Source: an uncultured Oscillospiraceae bacterium (GTDB lineage Bacteria; Bacillota; Clostridia; Oscillospirales; Ruminococcaceae). Taken from it: a stretch of 64,000 nucleotides of DNA. The stretch spans positions 1-64,000 of the forward strand of contig CAKSWY010000012.1 of NCBI GenBank assembly GCA_934513685.1, given 5' to 3'. Of this stretch, positions 57,342 to 64,000 are shown piece by piece; positions within the stretch are counted from its first letter, which is position 1, and every line of letters starts with the position of its first letter. Under the pieces are notes generated by a model. The model worked only from the letters and a program-made list of their open reading frames with translations. It searched no databases and was not told the DNA's origin. A program made the translations under genes and the position numbers.

Positions 57342-58703
57342 TCAGTCGGCGCTCTCTTTTTTCAGGCAGCGGGGCAGCACCAGAAAGTACAGGCCCGCGC
57401 CCACAAAGAAGATGAGCAGGATGGACAGAATGCCCCAAGGGGCCGCGGCGGCGTTCACCTGGGCGATCTGTTCGGCGGTGGCGGTGGCCTGGGTCAGGCC
57501 GCGGGCGGTCAGCTCCCGCTGGGCCATAACGCCGCTCACCACGCCCACCAGAGACGGGCCCATGATGGCGCTGAACTTGCCGAAGATGTCGTAGAAGCCG
57601 AAGAACTCGCCCGAGCGTTTTTTATCCGGGATCATCTTGCCGAACATACTGCGGCTAAGCGCCTGAATGCCGCCCTGGCTGGTGGCCACCAGGAAGGCCA
57701 GCACCCAGAACTGCCAGGCGCTGTGCATGAAGAAGCCGAACACACAGGTGAACATATACACGCAGATGCCGAAGCCCACCATGGCCCGGGCGCCGAACCG
57801 GCTGCTGAGCCGGATGTACAGCAGGCAGAAGGGCAGGCCCAGCATCTGCACCATCAGCAGGGCCAGCATCATGGCGGTGGAGTCCAGCCCCAGCATATCG
57901 CCGTAGGTGGTGGACATATGAATGATGGTGTTCACGCCGTCAATGTAGAAGAAGTAGGCCAGCAGGTACACCAGCATATCCTTGTGGGCGGCGATCTCCT
58001 TCAGGGTGCCGCCCAGGCCCCGCAGGGCCTTGCCCACGGCCCCCTTTTCGCGGGGCACGCCGCTGACCTGATGGACGTTTTTCAGCATGGGGAAGCTGAA
58101 CACCAGCCACCACACGCCGGTAAACCCGAAGATGAAGGACAGGCAGGTGAGCATGGGCACCCCCACCGCGTTCATAATCAGGAAGATCAGCAGCGGAATG
58201 GTGCTGCCGCCGATGTAACCCAGGCCGTATCCCATGGTGGACACCTGGTCCATCCGCTCCTCGGTGGTCACGTCGGTGAGAAAGCTGTCGTAATACAGGT
58301 TCGCCCCGGCAAAGCCCAGGGTGCTGAGAATGTACAGGCTTAGAACAAGCAGGCCCACCCGCTCGGCCACGCCGGGCTGGGTAAAGGGCAGGGCCGGGGC
58401 GGCCGCCAGCCCCAGGCAGGAAACCACGCCCACCAGCATGAAGCCGGTGAACAGCTTTTTGCGCCAGCCCTCAAAGTCGCCGAACACACCCAGCACCGGG
58501 GCCAGCAGCGCCACAATGGCCATGGCCGCGCTGGTGGCATAGCCCCAGGTGCTCATGCTGGACACCGCGTCTCCGGTGTACTCGGCCACCGTATTGTAAA
58601 AAATGGGCAGAATGGTTACCACGATGACGGAATGGGCGCTGTTGGCCCAATCGTACATCATCCAGCTGGTCTCCTGTTTGGAATAGCCTTTCAGCAGTTT
58701 CAT
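57342..58703 (-). CDS. MFS transporter, UMF1 (Atg22-like) family
   Basis: This 453-residue protein has twelve transmembrane segments and begins SKQETSWMMYDWANSAHSV, the invariant start of the UMF1/Atg22 family. Other marks are the GFAGANLYYDSFLTDVTTEERMDQVS block (near 130) and GGIQALSRSMFGKMIPD (near 345). Atg22 exports amino acids from yeast vacuoles; bacterial substrates are unknown. It follows the small export protein gene by 80 bases without an obvious terminator, so the two may be one transcript. Confidence 0.9.
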   Translation of the reverse strand: MKLLKGYSKQETSWMMYDWANSAHSVIVVTILPIFYNTVAEYTGDAVSSMSTWGYATSAAMAIVALLAPVLGVFGDFEGWRKKLFTGFMLVGVVSCLGLAAAPALPFTQPGVAERVGLLVLSLYILSTLGFAGANLYYDSFLTDVTTEERMDQVSTMGYGLGYIGGSTIPLLIFLIMNAVGVPMLTCLSFIFGFTGVWWLVFSFPMLKNVHQVSGVPREKGAVGKALRGLGGTLKEIAAHKDMLVYLLAYFFYIDGVNTIIHMSTTYGDMLGLDSTAMMLALLMVQMLGLPFCLLYIRLSSRFGARAMVGFGICVYMFTCVFGFFMHSAWQFWVLAFLVATSQGGIQALSRSMFGKMIPDKKRSGEFFGFYDIFGKFSAIMGPSLVGVVSGVMAQRELTARGLTQATATAEQIAQVNAAAAPWGILSILLIFFVGAGLYFLVLPRCLKKESAD

Positions 58704-58783
58704 ACTTCCTCCGATGTTCGGCGGCCCGGCCTCCGGTCATCAATGCCGGGGGCCGTTATTTTATTGCAGCACCGCGCCCCGGC

Positions 58784-59269
58784 TCAACCGGCAAACACGG
58801 CGCCGGCAACCCCCAGCACACCGCTGCTGGCCAGGCCCATGATCACGCCCGCCAGCAGCACGCCGCCCATGCAGGCCAGCACGCTGCTCTTGAAGTCCAT
58901 ATCCAGCAGCGAAGCCGCCAGCGTACCGGTCCATGCGCCGGTGCCGGGCAGCGGAATGCCCACAAACAGCAGCAGCGCCATAAACAGGCCCCGGCCTGCC
59001 GTGGCCTGCAGCTTTTCGCCGCCCCGCTTGCCCTTGGTCATGAAAAAGGTGCAGGGCTTGCCGATGAGGGGCTTATCCTGGCCCCACTCCAGCACACGGC
59101 GGGCGAACAGATAGATGAAGGGCACCGGCACCATGTTGCCCACAACGGCGGTGATGTAGGTGGGGATCATGGGCAGGCCCATACCCACCGTGCCGATCGG
59201 GATGGCCCCGCGCAGCTCCACCAGCGGAACCATGGAAATAAAGAATACATACAGATATTTGGTCAGCAT
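58784..59269 (-). CDS. COG2426/small multi-drug export family membrane protein
   Basis: This 161-residue membrane protein has four or five hydrophobic segments and the family motifs PLVELRGAIPIG (near 15) and FVGIPLPGTGAWTGTLAASLL (near 97). These proteins were named small multi-drug exporters on weak grounds; the PGTGAWTG re-entrant loops suggest an undecaprenyl-phosphate or DedA-like transport fold instead. AGGAG precedes the ATG at 59269. Its promoter lies 78 bases upstream. Confidence 0.85.
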   Translation of the reverse strand: MLTKYLYVFFISMVPLVELRGAIPIGTVGMGLPMIPTYITAVVGNMVPVPFIYLFARRVLEWGQDKPLIGKPCTFFMTKGKRGGEKLQATAGRGLFMALLLFVGIPLPGTGAWTGTLAASLLDMDFKSSVLACMGGVLLAGVIMGLASSGVLGVAGAVFAG

Positions 59270-59346
59270 AAATTTCTCCTGAATCGGGTCATTGGTTTGG
59301 TTCGGCGGCCCGCAATGCCTCCATTTGGGCACGGCCGCTGTGGGCC

Positions 59347-59375
59347 ATTATAGCATATCCAACCCTTCCCGTCAC
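59347..59375 (-). promoter_or_regulatory. Promoter of the COG2426/MFS unit
   Basis: GTGACG (59370-59375) and TATAAT (59347-59352), 17-base spacer, with TGC before the -10 (extended). Confidence 0.7.
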
Positions 59376-59436
59376 TAAAACGGGGAAGATTTATTCGACA
59401 AACCAGCAAATTTTACCGGAATTTTGCCGTTTTGAT

Positions 59437-60642
59437 TCACCGGCTCCCCTGCTTTTCCAGCAGGCGGCGGTAGGAGGCGTCCATACCGATGGCCCCCAGC
59501 GGGGCGGTGATGAGAATGGCCAGCACCGCCACTGAGAGCACCAGCCGGCCGCAGGGCAGCCCCATGGCCAGCGGCACCGAGCCAATGGCCGCCTGCACCG
59601 TGGCCTTGGGCAGATAGGCGATCACACAGAACAGCCGCTCCTTCCGGTTCAGGGCCGTACCCGCCATGCACAGGCACACGCCCGCCGCACGGAACATCAG
59701 CGCCAGCGCGATCATGGCCAGCGCCGCCGGCCCGGCCGCCAGCGTGTAGCGCACATCCACGGCCGCGCCCACCAGCACAAACAGCAGCACCTCGGCCGCC
59801 AGCCACAGCTTGCCGAACTTCTCCGAAAGGCGTCTGGTCACCGCCGGGGTGCTGCGCAGCTTCAGGGTGCAGGCCATGGCCACCACCGCCAGCAGGCCGG
59901 ACAGGGGCACCCGCCCCTTCAGCCAGGTTTCCGCCGCCATGAGTAGGAACGCCGCCCCCAGCACCACGATCACCTTCATGCTGTTGCGCACCATATGCTT
60001 ATGGGCGTAGGCCGTCTCGAAGAACCCGCTCAGCAGCCAGCCGGCGGCCGCCCCCAGCGCCACTCCCAGCAGGATGGACACCGGAATGCCCGCAAAGTCC
60101 GCCAGGCTGGCGCTGCCGCCCTGGGCCATGCTGCTGAAGGTGGAAAACAGCACGATCACAAAGATGTCATCGCAGGAAGCCCCGGCCAGAATCATCTGCG
60201 GGATGCTTTTTTCGGTGCCGTAGCCCTCCTCCATCAGCTGCACCATGCGGGGCACCACCACGGCCGGGGACACTGCCCCCAGCACCGCACCCATCACGGC
60301 GGCCTCCACACGGCTGACCCCCATCAGTGCCGGGGCCAGCAGGAAGAACGCCAGAATTTCACAGCTGGCGGGCACGCAGGCCATCATCACCGCCGGGCGG
60401 CCCACCTTTTTCAGGTCGGCCAGGTTCAGCGAAAGGCCCGCCTTAATGAGAATGATGATGAGGGCCATTTGCCGAAGCTCTGACGAGATGGACAGGATGG
60501 AATCGTCCAGCAGATTCAGCGCAAAAGGCCCCAGCAGAATGCCGGTGAACAGCATACCGATGATGCGGGGCAGGTGCAGCTGCTGGCACAGGGCCGCCAT
60601 GGCGAGCCCGATGAGGAAAATGTACGCGAGGGAGGTAAGCAT
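59437..60642 (-). CDS. Cation:proton antiporter (CPA1-like)
   Basis: This 401-residue protein has about twelve transmembrane helices and the antiporter core: LHLPRIIGMLFTGILLGP (near 22), GAVLGAVSPAVVVPRM near 118, and the unwound-helix segment GASCDDIFVIVLF (near 153) with the paired Asp residues that bind the cation and proton. AAAGGAG precedes the ATG at 60642. No RCK/TrkA domain is attached. Substrate is probably Na+ or K+; it cannot be told from sequence. Confidence 0.88.
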   Translation of the reverse strand: MLTSLAYIFLIGLAMAALCQQLHLPRIIGMLFTGILLGPFALNLLDDSILSISSELRQMALIIILIKAGLSLNLADLKKVGRPAVMMACVPASCEILAFFLLAPALMGVSRVEAAVMGAVLGAVSPAVVVPRMVQLMEEGYGTEKSIPQMILAGASCDDIFVIVLFSTFSSMAQGGSASLADFAGIPVSILLGVALGAAAGWLLSGFFETAYAHKHMVRNSMKVIVVLGAAFLLMAAETWLKGRVPLSGLLAVVAMACTLKLRSTPAVTRRLSEKFGKLWLAAEVLLFVLVGAAVDVRYTLAAGPAALAMIALALMFRAAGVCLCMAGTALNRKERLFCVIAYLPKATVQAAIGSVPLAMGLPCGRLVLSVAVLAILITAPLGAIGMDASYRRLLEKQGSR

Positions 60643-60833
60643 GAACAATCTCCTTTTTGTTGCGGCGGCGTGGGGCAGGGCCTGCCGGGCGGCCGCCTTC
60701 GGCAGCAGGGCGCAAAAAAGCCGATGATTTCTGCGACCCCAAACGATCACAGACGTCATCAGCTTGTCATGGTTTATGAAAAGCGGTTCTGAAGCGCGCG
60801 GCGCTTCACGGGAGAACTTCATTCCCGCTGCCC

Positions 60834-60862
60834 ATTATACGCAGGCCGCCCCCGTTTGTAAA
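60834..60862 (-). promoter_or_regulatory. Sigma-A promoter of the antiporter gene
   Basis: TTTACA (60857-60862) and TATAAT (60834-60839) with a 17-base spacer on the minus strand; the leader to the ATG is about 180 nt. Confidence 0.8.
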
Positions 60863-60949
60863 GAGACGTTTCGGTCAAAGCGGTGTTTCGTGCCCCGGCT
60901 TTGCCCCTGCCCGGGCCTTTCCTGCATGGCGCGGGCAGCCGTCCGGCCG

Positions 60950-61582
60950 TCAGCCCTTTTTCACCGGGTGGCGGATCACCGTCCTGCGCTTTTCCGGCGG
61001 CGTCTTCCGCGGGTCCGAGAGGTAGATCTCATGATGAAGCCGTGTTTCGCCAAAGTCGTTCACATAGCCGTTCTCCTGCAAAAAGGCGTCCATGGCCGCC
61101 ACCGTTGCCGGTTCGTCGTCGTAGCTGCCCACGTGCAGCATCTGCACGCACAGCCCCTCCTCAATGGTCAAAAACTCGGCACCGGAGCAGTCCAGCTTCT
61201 TCTTTTTGGCGGCGGTCTCCACCGCCCAGGCAAAATTCTCCCGGGTGACGAACTCCGGCAGGCGGATCACCGAGGTCCAGTAAAACCCGCTCTTGTCGGT
61301 GTAATCCACCCCGTCCACACCGTCCTGCCGCCAGAAGCCCTCCAGCGGTGGAACCACATAGTCAAAGAAGCCCTCGATGGCGCGGCCGTTCCGCCCGCTC
61401 ATCTTCAGGGTATAGGCAACCGCGTACAAAACGCCGATCGCCCGCTGATAGGCCCCGTCTGCCTCGTTCGGGTCGCCCTTTCCCCGCACCGCAATGTAAT
61501 TGGCCGCCGGTACCGTCACCAGCTCCGGCCGGGGTTTCGGGGCATAAAGCGCCCGGTACTCTTTTTTGAAATCGAATGCCAT
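60950..61582 (-). CDS. GyrI-like small-molecule-binding domain protein
   Basis: This 210-residue protein has the layout of stand-alone GyrI-like (SHS2) proteins: start FDFKKEYRALYAPKPRPELVTVP, the GKGDPNEADGAYQRAIGVLYAVAY block and the closing HHEIYLSDPRKTPPEKRRTVIRHPV. Related domains bind amphipathic drugs or hydrolyse cyclopropanoid compounds. It is the third gene of a unit with the two DNA-repair genes, 30 bases after the TIGR03915 gene. No HTH is attached. Confidence 0.85.
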   Translation of the reverse strand: MAFDFKKEYRALYAPKPRPELVTVPAANYIAVRGKGDPNEADGAYQRAIGVLYAVAYTLKMSGRNGRAIEGFFDYVVPPLEGFWRQDGVDGVDYTDKSGFYWTSVIRLPEFVTRENFAWAVETAAKKKKLDCSGAEFLTIEEGLCVQMLHVGSYDDEPATVAAMDAFLQENGYVNDFGETRLHHEIYLSDPRKTPPEKRRTVIRHPVKKG

Positions 61583-61612
61583 GTCCGTCTCCTCAAATTT
61601 TATTCTGCGCGT

Positions 61613-62353
61613 CTACCGTTCGTCCTGCAATTCCGTCATGCAAGCCCAGTAGCGCTTGGGGCAGTGGGTGCGCCGCACCGTGGGGTTGTATCGCTCCCGG
61701 ATGCCGATGGTCTGGTAGAACCGCTTCCACAGCGCCTGATACTCCGCCTCCTCCGCGTCCGGCGGCGGCAGGGCAAAATCCGGCGGCAGTTCGGCATAAT
61801 CCGCCGTGCCCCCCTGATACACCAGCGCCGTGCGATGGGTCAGGTCCGCAATGAGAAAGTCCTTGTCCGGGTAGCGGCCACAGAAGTGGGGCCGCAGCAG
61901 GGGCAGCACATAGTTTTTGGGGCGGATCACCGCGCCCAGCATTCCGTCCGCCACCTGAAAGCGCACAAACCCGGTGAGCAAGTGCGCCTCGCCCCGCACG
62001 GCCTTTTCCAGGTCCAGCACCGGGGCGGCGTCCGGGTGGGCGTAATCCCAGGCGGCCCCCCGCCCCCGGGCAAAGGCCATGTGCAGAAAGCGCAGGATCA
62101 GCAGCTCCTTCTCGGGCCGGCCGCTCAAAAAGGCATAGTGCACCAGCTCTTCCGCCCGTGCACCCAACACCGGGGCCAAGCTGGCCTCCACCCGGGCGGC
62201 CTTGTTCGCCTCGGTTGGAATGTCCCGCCCGTCAAAAAAGCTCAGCTGCGCGGTCTCCGGCCCTTCAATGGCCAGGGGCAGGGCCTTGCGCACAAAACTC
62301 TCGAACACACAGCACAAAAAGCCGGGGTAACTGCCGTCGTAGCGATAGATCAC
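61613..62353 (-). CDS. TIGR03915-family putative DNA repair protein (DUF4130)
   Basis: This 246-residue protein begins VIYRYDGSYPGFLCCVFESF, the constant start of the TIGR03915/DUF4130 family, and ends with NPTVRRTHCPKRYWACMTEL. It starts with a GTG that overlaps the stop of the radical SAM gene (4-base overlap), the arrangement in which the two families are nearly always found. The pair is thought to act in DNA repair or modification, with the helix-hairpin-helix of the partner binding DNA. The chemistry is not established. Confidence 0.88.
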   Translation of the reverse strand: MIYRYDGSYPGFLCCVFESFVRKALPLAIEGPETAQLSFFDGRDIPTEANKAARVEASLAPVLGARAEELVHYAFLSGRPEKELLILRFLHMAFARGRGAAWDYAHPDAAPVLDLEKAVRGEAHLLTGFVRFQVADGMLGAVIRPKNYVLPLLRPHFCGRYPDKDFLIADLTHRTALVYQGGTADYAELPPDFALPPPDAEEAEYQALWKRFYQTIGIRERYNPTVRRTHCPKRYWACMTELQDER

Positions 62354-63690
62354 ATCTTCTGTGCGTACCGTGCGACCACCTCCTCCTGCACCATGCGGCC
62401 CGCGATCTGGGGCGGCAGGCCGCTGCCCGCCAGCTGCTGCACCTGGGGCGCACTGAACAGGCTCAGCTGCTCGCACCCGGCGTTGAAGGCCATGGGGTCC
62501 AGCAGCGCCCGCACCACGGTCTCCCGCTTGGGGCTTCGGCTGCCCCCATAGCCCTTGCAGCAGATGAAATACTGCGCCCGCTTGAGCACCACGCCAATGC
62601 GCCGCAGGCCCTCCAGGTCCAGCTGGGCCTGCCGCCGGGCCGAGAGAATGCGCAGCGCGCTTTTCGGCCCGATGCCCGGCACCCGAAGCAGCCACTCCTT
62701 CGGGGCGGTGTTCACGTCCACCGGGAACATTCCGTAATGCTGAATGGCCCAGTTGCATTTGGGATCCAGATAGGGGTTGAAGTTCGGCTCCTCTTCGGTG
62801 AGGATCTCTGAGGCCGTAAAATCGTAAAAGCGCAGCAGCCAGTCCGCCTGATACAGCCGGTGCTCCCGCAGAAGGGGCGGCTTTGTGTCGGCGGCGGGCA
62901 GGCGGCGGTCCTCCGTCACCGGGATGTAGGCCGAGTAAAACACCCGCTTCAGGCTGTACTTATGATAGAGGCCCTCGCTCAGCCGCAGGATCTGCCGGTC
63001 ACTCTCCGGGGTGGCCCCCACGATCATCTGGGTGCTCTGCCCGGCCGGGGCAAAGGCCGGGGCGCGGCGGTACAGCTGCATCTCCTCCCGGCTTTGGGCA
63101 GTGCGGGCCGCGATCTGCCCCATGGGGGTGAGAATGGCCTTGCGCCCCTTGTCCGGGCAGAGCAGGTTCAGGCTGCGCTCGCTGGGCAGCTCGATGTTCA
63201 CGCTCATGCGGTCCGCCAGAAGGCCCAGCTGCTCCACCAGCTCCGGCGAAGCCCCGGGAATGGCCTTGGCGTGGATGTACCCGCGAAAATGGTACTCCTG
63301 CCGCAGAATGCGCAGTGTTTCCACCATGCGCTCGGTGGTGTGGTCCGGGTTCAACTGCACCGCGCTGGAGAGGAACAGCCCCTCAATGTAATTGCGCTGG
63401 TAAAACTGAAGCGTCAGGTCCGCCAGTTCCCGCGGGGTAAAGCTGGCCCGCGGCACATCGTTGGAACGCCGGTTGACGCAATAGCAGCAGTCGTAGGCAC
63501 ATACATTGCTGAGCAGCACCTTCAACAGGCTCACGCACCGGCCGTCCGAGGCAAAGGTGTGGCAGATGCCCGGGGCCGTGCAGCTGCCCATGCTGCCGTG
63601 CCGGCCCGCCCGGTCCAGCCCGCTGGAGGTGCAGGCAACGTCGTACTTGGCGCTGTCGGATAAAATCGTGAGTTTCTGCAGCAGTTCCAT
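62350..63690 (-). CDS. Putative DNA modification/repair radical SAM protein (TIGR03916 type)
   Basis: This 446-residue protein carries the radical SAM CxxxCxxC cluster motif in CAYDCCYC (near 65-72), preceded by a short Cys-containing segment (PGICHTF), and a C-terminal helix-hairpin-helix LLRVPGIGPKSALRIL (near 340) that would bind DNA. Layout and partner identify the TIGR03916 family, relatives of spore photoproduct lyase-like enzymes. GGAGAG precedes the ATG at 63690. The likely LexA/S24 gene 230 bases upstream hints at SOS-type control, but no LexA box was found. Confidence 0.9.
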   Translation of the reverse strand: MELLQKLTILSDSAKYDVACTSSGLDRAGRHGSMGSCTAPGICHTFASDGRCVSLLKVLLSNVCAYDCCYCVNRRSNDVPRASFTPRELADLTLQFYQRNYIEGLFLSSAVQLNPDHTTERMVETLRILRQEYHFRGYIHAKAIPGASPELVEQLGLLADRMSVNIELPSERSLNLLCPDKGRKAILTPMGQIAARTAQSREEMQLYRRAPAFAPAGQSTQMIVGATPESDRQILRLSEGLYHKYSLKRVFYSAYIPVTEDRRLPAADTKPPLLREHRLYQADWLLRFYDFTASEILTEEEPNFNPYLDPKCNWAIQHYGMFPVDVNTAPKEWLLRVPGIGPKSALRILSARRQAQLDLEGLRRIGVVLKRAQYFICCKGYGGSRSPKRETVVRALLDPMAFNAGCEQLSLFSAPQVQQLAGSGLPPQIAGRMVQEEVVARYAQKM

Positions 63691-63922
63691 GGTTTCTCTC
63701 CGCCGAATCGGCTGTTCTGGGGCCTTCGGCAGAAAGGCCTTGGGTTTTCTCTTGTACAGGTAATTTTCTGCGTTTGCGGGCAGTTTGCAGCATGGCGCGC
63801 CGCCCGTCTGCGGCGGTCCCCCCTGAGCCGGCACGCACCGCCACAAACTTTTTCCTCTGCTGAGTTCAAAATCCTGCTTATGGGATTTCTCTTTTGCTAC
63901 AATAGCATCAGCGGGCAGGGGT

Positions 63923-64000
63923 TCACCACTGGGTGACGGTTTTGATCACCTTGCCCACCACGTGCAGCTGCTCCAGCTCCTCGCCGCGCAGCACCAGCTC
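63923..64000 (-). CDS. C-terminal end of a probable LexA/S24-type protein (partial)
   Basis: Only the last 25 codons are in the window (ELVLRGEELEQLHVVGKVIK, then TVTQW and stop). The pattern, with VVGKVI near the end, is that of the C-terminal strand of LexA/peptidase S24 proteins. With so little sequence, other S24-fold regulators or signal-peptidase-like proteins are possible. Confidence 0.5.
   Translation of the reverse strand, partial: ELVLRGEELEQLHVVGKVIKTVTQW

Overview
The window looks like a chromosomal segment of a GC-rich gut Firmicute of the family Oscillospiraceae/Ruminococcaceae (Faecalibacterium, Gemmiger or Subdoligranulum type). This rests on very GC-rich, dense coding sequence combined with consensus Gram-positive sigma-A promoters (TTGACA/TTTACA-17-TATAAT), AGGAGG ribosome binding sites, a T-box, an AbrB regulator with a zinc ribbon, and typical clostridial families (DUF3048 lipoproteins, OFA-type MFS, GGGtGRT protein, the DNA-repair radical SAM pair). 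Genus assignment is inference.

Left part (0-17 kb): a tyrosine-recombinase remnant sits beside tRNA-Lys, followed by three tandem DUF3048 lipoproteins, an HD protein, a histidine phosphatase, an XRE regulator, abrB, gltX, a membrane-anchored unknown, an MFS transporter, a NifU-like scaffold paired with the GGGtGRT protein, and a phosphodiester-glycosidase/membrane-protein pair. From 17 to 28 kb come a regulator divergent from an M20 amidohydrolase and SLC13-type transporter, a DUF523 (TudS-like) protein, a cluster of dispersed structured repeats, a flippase, a HAD phosphatase, an exonuclease with a zinc ribbon, and a folate pair: FchA-type cyclohydrolase plus a FolD that has lost its cyclohydrolase lysine.

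Middle (28.9-35.8 kb): a six-gene polyamine operon on the minus strand (speD-speA-speE-speB-carboxynorspermidine dehydrogenase-nspC). It encodes both the decarboxy-SAM route and the carboxyspermidine route to spermidine. A roughly 430-nt structured leader ends in an intrinsic terminator with a mutually exclusive anti-terminator pairing. Next come a Sapep-type dipeptidase, a NusG-domain-II protein, and a peptide ABC operon with an RpiR regulator and a C45 acyltransferase/hydrolase.

Right part (46-64 kb): a LysR gene; a minus operon of a decayed AbgT transporter, a creatinase-like M24 protein and a UroD-family protein; an opine-dehydrogenase-like gene whose 3' end is supplied by a dispersed repeat; cstA; a T-box-controlled gene of unknown function; a zinc-dependent phospholipase C-like protein; a zinc-ribbon/DUF4352 membrane protein divergent from a small XRE regulator with operator dyads; transporters; and at the edge a GyrI-like protein with the TIGR03915/radical-SAM DNA-repair pair beside what looks like the end of a LexA/S24 gene.

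Recurring themes are peptide and aminobenzoyl-glutamate-like substrate use (M20, AbgT, Opp, CstA, Sapep), folate and polyamine metabolism, and RNA-level control by leaders. The strongest leads for new biology are the spe leader, the T-box in front of an unknown gene, the NifU-like/GGGtGRT pair, and a dispersed repeat whose second hairpin covaries under a constant GNNA loop.
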